DNA of 58,500 nt, taken from assembly GCA_030681895.1 (NCBI GenBank), contig JAUXRI010000183.1:1-58500 (forward strand), given 5' to 3'. A model generated the notes under the pieces. That model had not been told where the DNA came from, did no database searches, and was given only the letters and a program-made list of their open reading frames with translations. Below, one piece after another: positions 7,426-14,559 of this stretch. A program made the position numbers and the translations under genes. Source of the stretch: Myxococcales bacterium (GTDB taxonomy: Bacteria > Myxococcota > Myxococcia > Myxococcales > Myxococcaceae). Each line of letters begins with the position of its first letter. Within the stretch, counting starts at the first letter, position 1.

Positions 7426-7872
7426 GGCCTCAGCGGGACGGCTCGGCGTCGCGAACCAGCGCAGCCCGCCGAAGAGCAGCGGCAATGCCATCACCGTCGT
7501 GACCAGGCACCAGAAACACCACGCTCCAAACCGGGCCATGTCGAGCACGCCCACGGCGTTGCTCGCGGCGACGGCAATCGTGAGCGCGAAGGTGACGCCT
7601 CGAGCGCGGCGAGACGTACGCGTCAACGAGACGAGAATGCCGACGTACAGCGCCGCGCCCAGGTACCCGTCGGGAATTCCAAACGGCCTGGCGAAGGGCG
7701 CGTCAGCCACGGCCTCGCAGCCATGCCCGAACGCAGGGCACTCGAGCCGGTCGATCTGTCGGGTCTGGTACGCGCCCACGTAGAACATCGCCGCCCCGCT
7801 CGCGATCGACAGGCCAGCCAACGCAGGGCGGAGCACCACCGCATGATGGTGACGCGACGTTCGCTTTGCCAT
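6493..7872 (-). CDS. Vitamin K epoxide reductase (VKOR) family membrane protein; frame continues antisense through hipA
   Basis: From the ATG at 7872 the first ~150 residues form a VKOR-type domain: a membrane helix (LRPALAGLSIASGAAMFYVG), the first cysteine pair (CPAFGHGC), a loop with GIPDGYLGAALYVGIL, two more helices, and the redox motif CFWC. Such proteins reoxidise DsbA-like disulfide catalysts in the periplasm. The supported part ends near 7430. After FATPSRPAEAS there is no in-frame stop until 6493, so the formal reading frame runs about 930 bases antisense to hipA with composition unlike a protein. A neighbouring frame offers a TGA just past that point, so a small indel may have removed the native stop. 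Confidence 0.6.
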   Translation of the reverse strand: MAKRTSRHHHAVVLRPALAGLSIASGAAMFYVGAYQTRQIDRLECPAFGHGCEAVADAPFARPFGIPDGYLGAALYVGILVSLTRTSRRARGVTFALTIAVAASNAVGVLDMARFGAWCFWCLVTTVMALPLLFGGLRWFATPSRPAEASRADGVETARHQLPELAFPLRLEPERLHVIDEGASAVGQSIEARVDRLHCDTKSLTELEQVLARELVVPAVEHQRELPITVRPGREQIVRRAQLERSVTAEQADVLRVQIAIPDDEAERDQLDQPQHLDGGRRSEARERLRDVVDAQPVFVRRVTVEQLTRVFLMHADPSTVLAPAIEALDQQTGRSHSIGHQLRPRDIEPAGMRHPHEERFVPHESGFVRRVELEDPPLAARAERKRDDAGRELRLHARHRRLRRGLEALLEQLLKRDLGQIELGPTVIELRRMAGQHRKQVADRVRARRDEQREQIVP

Positions 7873-7943
7873 GCGATCGCGCACGAGCGGCGAGTAACCA
7901 CGAGGCTTCGAAGCGCGTAGGCTGGGCGGGAAACGAGGTCGCG

Positions 7944-8174
7944 ATGCTGGACTGGCTCTGGACGAAGTCACCTGCCGTGCGGGCCGTGTTCTTCGGGGGA
8001 GTCTTCGCCGTTCTGGCCGTCGTCATCGGCAAGCTCATCACCGCGACGACCGGCTTCTGGTGCGCCTGCTGGATCGGGAACCTGCGCATCGGCACCCTGG
8101 CCGGAATCGCCGGGGGCATTTTGTTCGGCCTTACCTACGATCCGTATCCGTTCGGGAGACCGACGCGGCGCTGA
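7944..8174 (+). CDS. Small two-helix membrane protein
   Basis: A 76-residue protein from the ATG at 7944, preceded by GAGG at a suitable distance. Two hydrophobic segments are clear (about AVFFGGVFAVLAVVIGKLI and IGTLAGIAGGILFGLTY), separated by the Cys-containing loop FWCACWIGN. No family is recognised. It is divergent from the VKOR gene and convergent with the 91-aa gene at 8211. Confidence 0.6.
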   Translation: MLDWLWTKSPAVRAVFFGGVFAVLAVVIGKLITATTGFWCACWIGNLRIGTLAGIAGGILFGLTYDPYPFGRPTRR

Positions 8175-8180
8175 GCGGGT

Positions 8181-8193
8181 TCTCGCTGCGAGA
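8181..8193. terminator. Short hairpin at a convergent junction
   Basis: TCTCG, loop CTG, CGAGA lies between the convergent genes ending at 8174 and 8211. There is no T-tract, so this is a weak call. Confidence 0.25.
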
Positions 8194-8210
8194 GGATCAT
8201 GGTGCGCCGA

Positions 8211-8486
8211 TCAGCGTCGACGGCTGAGCTCTCTCAACAGCCACTCCGCGTCGTCGTCCGTCGTGGAGCGAAGTGCGGTTTCGTCGCTCGCCATCACGTC
8301 AAGGACGTCGAGCGCGGAGACCAGCGCCGAAGCAATCGCCGGGTCGCTCTCACGCAGCACGCGAGCTTCTTCCTCGAGAAGCGAAAGGACCTGCCGTTTC
8401 GTCTCGGCCGGCAACGCCCGCCAGGTCCGCAAGACGGCAGGGCGAACGAGCTTGAGCCTGATTTCAGCCAGACGGTCCTCAGCCAT
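8211..8486 (-). CDS. Small helical protein of unknown function
   Basis: A 91-residue protein (MAEDRLAEIRLKLVRPAVL, ending WLLRELSRRR). It is acidic and predicted largely helical, without membrane segments or recognised motifs. It starts nine bases after the stop of the peptidoglycan-binding gene, so the two are probably co-transcribed. It could be a partner or immunity-like protein, but nothing in the sequence proves this. Confidence 0.5.
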   Translation of the reverse strand: MAEDRLAEIRLKLVRPAVLRTWRALPAETKRQVLSLLEEEARVLRESDPAIASALVSALDVLDVMASDETALRSTTDDDAEWLLRELSRRR

Positions 8487-8494
8487 GCAGCGTT

Positions 8495-9469
8495 CTACCG
8501 CGAGGCGACGAGCGTGAAGGAGAAGCTTGCGCGCGGGCCGCCGACGGCATCGATGAAGCGGCGGTATTCGGACGGCGACATCGTCTGGCAGCCTATCGAC
8601 GAGGGCGCCGACGAGTTCCCCTGATGAAAGAGCACCCCGGTCAAACGGTCGCCGCGACGCTCCGAGGCGCCGCGCTCGGTGCCCGAGTACGTGCCGTCTT
8701 GATTCGAGTCGCGCCACCCGGGGATCGAGCCGGAGCCGCCGAGCGTACGCACGTGGTACGAGGCCGCGCCCGCGTGGTTGCCATTGGGCACCACGGCGTA
8801 GTTGCCAGGTCGGATCATTCCGACGTCGCCGCGCCCGTCGCCGGTCACGTCTGGTGACGCGCTCGAGCTCGACTGGCCGGGGTAGGTGGCTCCGGTGAAC
8901 TCCTGCACGCGGCCGTTCGGAGTCAGCACGACGAAACGATCGCGATACTCCCGCGCGGCGCCGCCTTCACCCGCACGAATCGCGAGCACCGTCGGCTGAC
9001 CGTTGGGGCACACCTCGCCACCGGCGCGCCGAACCATCGCGGCGTAGGCGTCATACCGCGCGCGCTCGTCACCAGATGGCGGGCTCAAGTCGACGGGCGT
9101 GGGCGCGTTTGGCTGGTAGTCGGAAGTTCCGTCAGCGCCGGTTGGTGGCACCGCGTCGGGTTGATTGACCTGGGTGCCTGCAGTGCCGGTCAGCTTGCCG
9201 ACCGTCTCGGGCCCGACGACGCCGTCGACGTTCGCGCCCGTGCGCTGCTGGAACTCGCGGAGCGCCGCCTCGGTCGCTGGCCCGAACTTGCCGTCTTCTT
9301 CCAGCGTCCAGCCGCGTGCGTTGAGGGCCTTCTGGAGCTCCATCACGCCTTCGCCGCTCGAGCCTCGCCTCAGGAATTCGCCATCGGCAGCAGCACGCAG
9401 GCCAGCGCCGACTTCGGTGCTGGCAGTGGGGACGGACGGACGGGGGCGGTTGGAGATTGGAGCGACCAT
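8495..9469 (-). CDS. Peptidoglycan-binding protein with an L,D-transpeptidase-like C-terminal motif
   Basis: A 324-residue protein. Residues 33-95 form a PG_binding_1 domain (LRRGSSGEGVMELQKALNAR, then DGKFGPATEAALREFQ, then VDGVVGPETV). A Pro/Thr-rich linker follows. The C-terminal half ends with GVLFHQGNSSAPSSIGCQTM (His282, Ser291-Ile-Gly-Cys294), which resembles the His...SxGC active site of YkuD L,D-transpeptidases or a related amidase-like fold. There is no signal peptide: the N-terminus is polar (MVAPISNRPRPSVPTASTE). It may leave the cell by another route or act as an effector. A 91-aa gene follows directly. Confidence 0.75.
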   Translation of the reverse strand: MVAPISNRPRPSVPTASTEVGAGLRAAADGEFLRRGSSGEGVMELQKALNARGWTLEEDGKFGPATEAALREFQQRTGANVDGVVGPETVGKLTGTAGTQVNQPDAVPPTGADGTSDYQPNAPTPVDLSPPSGDERARYDAYAAMVRRAGGEVCPNGQPTVLAIRAGEGGAAREYRDRFVVLTPNGRVQEFTGATYPGQSSSSASPDVTGDGRGDVGMIRPGNYAVVPNGNHAGAASYHVRTLGGSGSIPGWRDSNQDGTYSGTERGASERRGDRLTGVLFHQGNSSAPSSIGCQTMSPSEYRRFIDAVGGPRASFSFTLVASR

Positions 9470-9501
9470 GAAGAGATATCGGCGCCGGAAATGAGTGGAA
9501 A

Positions 9502-9517
9502 TGACAGCGTTCTGTCA
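9502..9517. promoter_or_regulatory. Perfect inverted repeat in a divergent promoter region
   Basis: TGACAG, four bases, CTGTCA lies between the peptidoglycan-binding gene (start 9469) and panC (start 9618), 33 bases before the minus-strand ATG. It has the size of a dimeric repressor operator. No regulator is assigned. Confidence 0.3.
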
Positions 9518-9617
9518 GCCGCCTTGACCCTCCTGTCGCCCACGCCAGCCGATCCGCCAGCTTCGCGCCGGTCAGGATCGCTTGCGACGGTACGCCCACG
9601 GGTGCGATGGAGCCCGC

Positions 9618-10478
9618 GTGACGACCCCCAGGGTGCTCGAGACGCCAGACGAGGTGCGGTGGTTCGTGAACGATCTGCGCCGCCGGGGCCAGACGCTCGC
9701 GCTGGTGCCCACCATGGGGTTTCTCCACGACGGGCACCTGTCGCTCATGCGCGAAGGCAGAGCGCGGTGTGACGTCGTCGCCGCCACCATCTTCGTCAAC
9801 CCGACGCAGTTCGGCCCGACCGAGGATCTCTCGCGCTACCCCCGCGATCCCGTCGGCGATCTCGCGAAGTGCGGCAGCGCTGGCGCGACCGTCGTCTATT
9901 CACCCCAGCCAGCGACCGTGTACCCGCCTGGTTACCAGACGTACGTGAACGTCGAGCAGGTGAGCCAGGGGTTGTGCGGCGATCGTCGTCCGGGCCATTT
10001 CCGAGGCGTCGCGACCGTCGTCACCAAGTTGCTCGCGCTGTTCCGGCCGAACGTCGCCCTGTTCGGTGAGAAGGACTACCAGCAGCTGCAGGTGATCAAG
10101 ACGCTCGCGCGCGATCTCGAGCTGGGCGTCGAGATCGTCGGCATGCCCACCATTCGTGAGAGCGACGGGCTGGCGATGTCGTCGCGCAACACGTACCTGT
10201 CGGCTGACGATCGCGCCCGTGCGTTGTCGCTCTCGAAGGGGCTCTTCGCGATGCAGGCGGCGGCGAAGGCCGGAGAAGCCGACGTGGCGAAGCTGGTCGC
10301 TCTCGGGCTGGCGCCGTTGGCTCACGCGAACGTGAAGGTCGACTACCTCGAGGTGCGAGATGCGCAGACGCTCGAGCCGCTCACGACGTTGACGAAGGAG
10401 CGCTCCGCCCGGGTGTTGGTCGCCGCGTTCCTCGGCACGACGCGGCTCATCGACAACCTGGCCCTGACGGTGAGCTGA
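9618..10478 (+). CDS. panC: Pantothenate synthetase (PanC)
   Basis: A 286-residue protein that joins pantoate and beta-alanine using ATP, the last step of pantothenate synthesis. The nucleotide-binding motif PTMGFLHDGHLSLM (HxGH type) is near the N-terminus, followed by IFVNPTQFGPTEDLSRYPRD, RPGHFRGVATVVTKLL, FGEKDYQQL and the KMSKS-like segment RESDGLAMSSRN. GTG 9618 is chosen because TGGAG lies five bases upstream and homology starts soon after; upstream codons do not fit the family. smpB starts one base after the stop. Confidence 0.96.
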   Translation: MTTPRVLETPDEVRWFVNDLRRRGQTLALVPTMGFLHDGHLSLMREGRARCDVVAATIFVNPTQFGPTEDLSRYPRDPVGDLAKCGSAGATVVYSPQPATVYPPGYQTYVNVEQVSQGLCGDRRPGHFRGVATVVTKLLALFRPNVALFGEKDYQQLQVIKTLARDLELGVEIVGMPTIRESDGLAMSSRNTYLSADDRARALSLSKGLFAMQAAAKAGEADVAKLVALGLAPLAHANVKVDYLEVRDAQTLEPLTTLTKERSARVLVAAFLGTTRLIDNLALTVS

Positions 10479-10479
10479 C

Positions 10480-10947
10480 ATGTCGAAGCCGAAGGACACC
10501 ACCGAGCGCATGGTCTGCGAACACCGCCGCGCGAAGTTCGACTACATCATCGACGAGACCCTCGAGGCCGGGCTGGTGCTGACGGGCAGCGAGGTGAAGG
10601 CGCTGCGCAACGGCGAGGCGAGCCTCAACGACGCCTACGCGATGCCCGAGAAGACGGGGCTGGTGCTCTTCAACGCGCACATCGGGCAGTACAAGCCGGC
10701 CTCGGGGCTCGGCCACATGCCGACCCGCCCCCGGCCGCTGCTGGTGAACGCGAGCCAGCTCGACAAGTGGTCGACCAAGGTGCGCGAGCGTGGGTACTCC
10801 ATCGTGCCGCTGTCGCTCTACTTCAAGGGCAGCTGGGCCAAGGTGAAGCTGGGCCTGGGGAAGGGCAAGAAAGACATCGATCGCCGCGACACCATCAAGG
10901 AGCGCGAGAGCCAGCGCGAGATGGACAGGGCGATGCGCCGCCGCTGA
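10480..10947 (+). CDS. smpB: SsrA (tmRNA)-binding protein SmpB
   Basis: A 155-residue protein of normal family length. It carries tmRNA to stalled ribosomes for trans-translation. Visible family segments are RRAKFDYIIDETLEAGLVLTG, GSEVKALRNGEASLNDAYA, KLLLxR-region equivalents (RPRPLLVNASQLDKW), SIVPLSLYFKGSWAKVKLGL and the basic tail GKGKKDIDRRDTIKERE. It follows panC with a one-base gap and is followed by sspB, so rescue and degradation of tagged proteins are encoded together. Confidence 0.97.
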   Translation: MSKPKDTTERMVCEHRRAKFDYIIDETLEAGLVLTGSEVKALRNGEASLNDAYAMPEKTGLVLFNAHIGQYKPASGLGHMPTRPRPLLVNASQLDKWSTKVRERGYSIVPLSLYFKGSWAKVKLGLGKGKKDIDRRDTIKERESQREMDRAMRRR

Positions 10948-11006
10948 CGGATTCCGAGGTGCGCGCCGGCCTCGAACCGCTTACGTTTCCCCTCTCGCCT
11001 TTGGTC

Positions 11007-11552
11007 ATGGACAAGCGCAACGACGACAAGAAGTCCCGGCTGCTGAAGGCCCTCGAACAGGGCATGACGCAGATCCACCTCGACGCGCGCCGGCCTGGCG
11101 TGCTGGTGCCGAAGAAGTTCGCGGGTGATCACCACCTCGTGCTGAACGTGTCCTACCGGTTCGATCCGGCCGACCTCACCGTGAACGAGTGGGGTGTGCG
11201 CGAGACGCTGTCGTTCGGTGGAGATCGTTTCACCATCGGCGTGCCCTGGTCGGCGCTGTACGCGATCGCCAGCCACGTCTCGCACGACTTCTTCATGTTC
11301 CCCGAGGACATGCCCGAAGAGCTGCTGCAGGGCGCGGTGGAGCGGCAGTCGGCGGTGCCTCCGAACGCGCGTTCCGACGTGGCAGCGATGCTGGCCGAGG
11401 TCGCCGCAGGGCTGCCGAAGCCTGAAGACGGTGCGCCGCCTGCCCGCGCGATGTTGCGTGAAGTCGTGCTCGACGATCCAACGGCGACCGGTGACGAGCC
11501 GCCCGTCGAGCCGACGCCGCCCAAGCGTGGCCACCTGCGCATCGTGAAGTAG
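11007..11552 (+). CDS. sspB: SspB-type ClpXP adaptor protein
   Basis: A 181-residue protein from MDKRNDDKKSRLLKALEQG. The core matches SspB: HLDARRPGVLVPKKFAGDHH, LVLNVSYRFDPADL, SFGGDRFTIGVPWSALYAI. Known SspB proteins tether SsrA-tagged substrates to ClpX. A Pro/Glu-rich linker leads to the terminal RGHLRIVK, which resembles the ClpX-binding tail of SspB (hydrophobic residues followed by Lys). Its place right after smpB supports the assignment. The frame is open upstream, but only this ATG fits. Confidence 0.85.
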   Translation: MDKRNDDKKSRLLKALEQGMTQIHLDARRPGVLVPKKFAGDHHLVLNVSYRFDPADLTVNEWGVRETLSFGGDRFTIGVPWSALYAIASHVSHDFFMFPEDMPEELLQGAVERQSAVPPNARSDVAAMLAEVAAGLPKPEDGAPPARAMLREVVLDDPTATGDEPPVEPTPPKRGHLRIVK

Positions 11553-11599
11553 TCGTCCCTCTGCTTGAGCGGCATTCGCCGCGCGCGCAGGATGACCGG

Positions 11600-12952
11600 G
11601 TGCGTCTGGTCTCGCTCATCATGGTGGCGACGGCGTGTTCGCCGCCTCCCGTGATCGCGCCTTCATCCACCGGCCTTCCCGCGCCGAGCGTGATGGCTCG
11701 ATTCCTTCCCAGGGCTCCCGGACCGGCGCTGTGCGCGCGAGGCAACGACGATCGGGTGTCGCGGTACTTCTGCCAGTCTCCGCCGCCGTCGCCGACGAGC
11801 CTGCTCGAGCTCTACCGGGGCCTTGGGCTCGACCCGGGAACTCCGGGGAGCTTCGTGGCGCTGACCGCACACTCCACCGCGCTGGGCATTCGGAGCGTCA
11901 ACCCGCTCAACCCGCGCGCGCTGGTGTTCGACGGCCTGCCTCGGGATCGTCTGAGTCGACGCCGCTTCGTCGCTGGCGGCTTCACGCGTGGTGAGCCGAT
12001 CGTCGAGCTCGTCACCCGCGACGAGACGACCCAGCAGCTTCGTTTCTTCGTCGTCGCCGCGACGCAACCCTGCGACGAGACCGCGAGCTGCGTTCTGGCC
12101 GACCGTCTGACGGAGGAGGCCGAGTCGGGGTGGACGTCGACGACCCTCTACGAAGACCTGGATCTCGAGAACACCGCGCTCGACTGCCTGCGCTGCCACC
12201 AACCCGAGGGCCCCGGCACGCCGCGCATCTTGCGAATGCAGGAGCTCCGCTTCCGGTGGACGCACTTCTTCGCGCCGAAGACGCAGTCGGTGACGGGCTT
12301 CGAGGCGCTGCTCGACTTCTTCACCGCGCATTTGACGACCGAGCGCTACGGCGGGGTGCCGGGCGACGTGGTGCTCCACGCGAGCGACCCCAACGCGCTC
12401 AGCCAGCTGATCACCCAGGAGGACTCTTCAGCCCAACCCAACGAGTTCCCCGGCTTCACCATCGCACTGGAGCGTGAGTCCTCGGGGCAGAGCGCGACGT
12501 GGGAGGCGCTGGCAGCGAAGGCCGCGAGCGGCGAGGCGATTCCCGTGCCGTGGTGGGGCCTGCGGGTGACGGACCTCGAGAACCAGACCGCCGTCGCCTC
12601 GCAGTTTCAGCGCGCGGTTCGCGACGGCCGTCGGACCGATGTGCCAGAGCTCAGAGCGCTCCACACCGAAGAGGTCGAGCGCGCGACGGGCATCAGGCCG
12701 ATCTCGAACGCGACCGGCCGGGAGGTGCTGGTGCAGGCCTGTGGGCAGTGTCACCAGCCTCGACGCAACCAGCAGCTCACCCGCGCTCGTTTCGACGCGT
12801 TGCGCCTCGACGCGATGTCTCCCGAGGCGCGCCAGCTCGCGGCCGACCGCATGCGCCTGCCCGAGGGGGACCCGCTCCAGATGCCGCCGGCCTTCTCAAC
12901 CGTGTTGACGGCTGACGAACGCGCCCGGGCGCTCGAGGCCCTGCTCCCGTAG
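11600..12952 (+). CDS. Di-heme c-type cytochrome lipoprotein
   Basis: A 450-residue protein. The N-terminus MRLVSLIMVATAC is a short lipoprotein signal with Cys13. Two heme-binding motifs are present, CLRCH (about residue 194) and CGQCH (about residue 381). The second is in a C-terminal domain with a late Met (PLQMPPAF) that could be an axial ligand, as in class I cytochromes c. The start is GTG with AGGA upstream. The likely role is periplasmic or outer-membrane electron transfer; the partner is unknown and no oxidase or dehydrogenase gene is adjacent. Confidence 0.8.
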   Translation: MRLVSLIMVATACSPPPVIAPSSTGLPAPSVMARFLPRAPGPALCARGNDDRVSRYFCQSPPPSPTSLLELYRGLGLDPGTPGSFVALTAHSTALGIRSVNPLNPRALVFDGLPRDRLSRRRFVAGGFTRGEPIVELVTRDETTQQLRFFVVAATQPCDETASCVLADRLTEEAESGWTSTTLYEDLDLENTALDCLRCHQPEGPGTPRILRMQELRFRWTHFFAPKTQSVTGFEALLDFFTAHLTTERYGGVPGDVVLHASDPNALSQLITQEDSSAQPNEFPGFTIALERESSGQSATWEALAAKAASGEAIPVPWWGLRVTDLENQTAVASQFQRAVRDGRRTDVPELRALHTEEVERATGIRPISNATGREVLVQACGQCHQPRRNQQLTRARFDALRLDAMSPEARQLAADRMRLPEGDPLQMPPAFSTVLTADERARALEALLP

Positions 12953-12998
12953 CCGCGCGGAATTCGCCGTGGGGCGACGGTGGGGCTAGATCTTCGGC

Positions 12999-14165
12999 AT
13001 GCCCTCCGTTCAGGACGATGACTTCAACGTTCCCGCGCCAGAGAAGGCCGGAATCTCGTCGACCCACTGGCACCCACCACCGCCGCCGACGCTGGCGGTC
13101 CCGAAGGTCGAGGTGACGAAGGAGCTGCTCCGCGCGTTGCCCAAGACCGACCTGCACTGCCACCTCGACGGCTCGATGCGGCTGTCGACGATTCTCGAGC
13201 TCGCGAAGCAGCAGGGCGTGAAGCTACCGGCGGACAATGAGGAGGCGCTGGGGAAGGCGATTCACAAAGGCGAGCTCTGCAAGGACCTCGAGGACTACCT
13301 CGTGGCGTTCGACGTCACCTGCTCCGTCCTGCAGACCGAAGAGGCCCTGTTCCGCGCGGCGTACGAGCTGGCGGTCGACGCGGCGGCCGAGAACGTGCGC
13401 TACCTCGAGGTGCGGTACGCGCCCGTGCTGCATCAACAACGAGGCCTCAAGCTGACGGCCATCGTCGACGCGGTGCTCGAGGGCCTGCGCACGGCGAAGC
13501 GTGAGACGCGCATCAAGTACGGCGTCATCTTGTGCGGCATTCGCCACATGAACCCGCAGACGAGCGTGCGGCTCGCCGAGCTGTGTGTCGCGTACAAGAA
13601 CCGCGGCGTCGTCGGGTTCGATCTCGCCGGCGCCGAGGCCAACTTCCCCGCGAAGGAGCACCGCGAGGCGTTTCAGCTGATCTTGAAGAACAACGTGAAT
13701 TGCACCGCGCACGCAGGTGAGGCCTACGGGCCAGAGTCGATCGGTCAGGCGCTGCACTATCTCGGCGCGCATCGCATCGGCCACGGCGTGCGCCTGCGCG
13801 AAGACGGCGACCTGCTCAACTACCTGAACGACCACCGCATCCCACTCGAGTGTTGCCCGTCATCGAACGTGCAGACGCGCGCGGTGGCCGAGATGAAGGA
13901 GCATCCGCTGAAGTTCTATTTCGACTACGGCCTGCGGGTGACGATCAACACCGACAACCGGCTCATCACAGACACCACGGTGACCGATGAGTACTGGGTC
14001 GCCCACACAGAGCTGGGCATGTCGCTCGAGGATCTCACCACGGTGATCGTCTCGGGCTTCAAGAGCGCGTTCCTGCCGTTTCGCGAGAAGCAGGACATGT
14101 TGAAGGCGGTGAACGCCGAGATCGACTCGACGCTCAAGCGCTTCGAGGCACAGCAGCGAAAGTAG
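12999..14165 (+). CDS. add: Adenosine deaminase
   Basis: A 388-residue protein that hydrolyses adenosine and deoxyadenosine to the inosine forms in purine salvage. The zinc site is DLHCHLDGSMR (51-61), HAGEAYGPESI carries the third His and the catalytic Glu, HRIGHGVRL carries the catalytic His, and TINTDNRL supplies the zinc-binding Asp in the form common to bacterial enzymes. A 40-residue Pro-rich N-terminal extension is unusual. The 3' end overlaps a convergent gene by 32 bases. Confidence 0.94.
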   Translation: MPSVQDDDFNVPAPEKAGISSTHWHPPPPPTLAVPKVEVTKELLRALPKTDLHCHLDGSMRLSTILELAKQQGVKLPADNEEALGKAIHKGELCKDLEDYLVAFDVTCSVLQTEEALFRAAYELAVDAAAENVRYLEVRYAPVLHQQRGLKLTAIVDAVLEGLRTAKRETRIKYGVILCGIRHMNPQTSVRLAELCVAYKNRGVVGFDLAGAEANFPAKEHREAFQLILKNNVNCTAHAGEAYGPESIGQALHYLGAHRIGHGVRLREDGDLLNYLNDHRIPLECCPSSNVQTRAVAEMKEHPLKFYFDYGLRVTINTDNRLITDTTVTDEYWVAHTELGMSLEDLTTVIVSGFKSAFLPFREKQDMLKAVNAEIDSTLKRFEAQQRK

Positions 14166-14559
14166 CGCGCCGGCGGTCGAGCTCGTCGAGCAGGCGCTCG
14201 CGTCGTTCTTCGAGCTCGGCGCGTCTGGCGGCTTCGGCGAACCCGTACACGCCGGCCACCACGCCTCCGATGAGGCCGACGATGCCGAGCATCGTGCCGA
14301 GCACCATGAAGAGCACCACGATGCCCGTGGCGCCGGTGCTGACGCCGAGCGCGGTGAGCCCGAACGTCAGCGCCGCGACGCCCAGCCCGGCACCCGAGAG
14401 CGGTGCGGCCCAGGTCGGCGCCGGCGCGCGCAGTTGGTGATCGAGCGCCATGATGCGCACCAGGAGCGAGTCGCTCGCGTCGATCAGCCGCAGCCCGACA
14501 GGAGGGGCCGTGGGGCTGAACTGCGCCGTGGCCAGCGTCAGCGCGAAAGCGAGGATCAC
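14134..14559 (-). CDS. Small membrane protein with a signal-like N-terminus
   Basis: A 141-residue protein with an N-terminal hydrophobic stretch (MILAFALTLATAQ), two long membrane segments (about residues 55-105, rich in Gly/Val/Leu) and a charged helical tail (EAARRAELEERRERLLDELD). The GTG start overlaps the stop of the O-antigen-ligase-like gene by four bases (GTGA), so it is the last gene of that operon. No family is recognised. Confidence 0.6.
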   Translation of the reverse strand: MILAFALTLATAQFSPTAPPVGLRLIDASDSLLVRIMALDHQLRAPAPTWAAPLSGAGLGVAALTFGLTALGVSTGATGIVVLFMVLGTMLGIVGLIGGVVAGVYGFAEAARRAELEERRERLLDELDRRRATFAAVPRSA

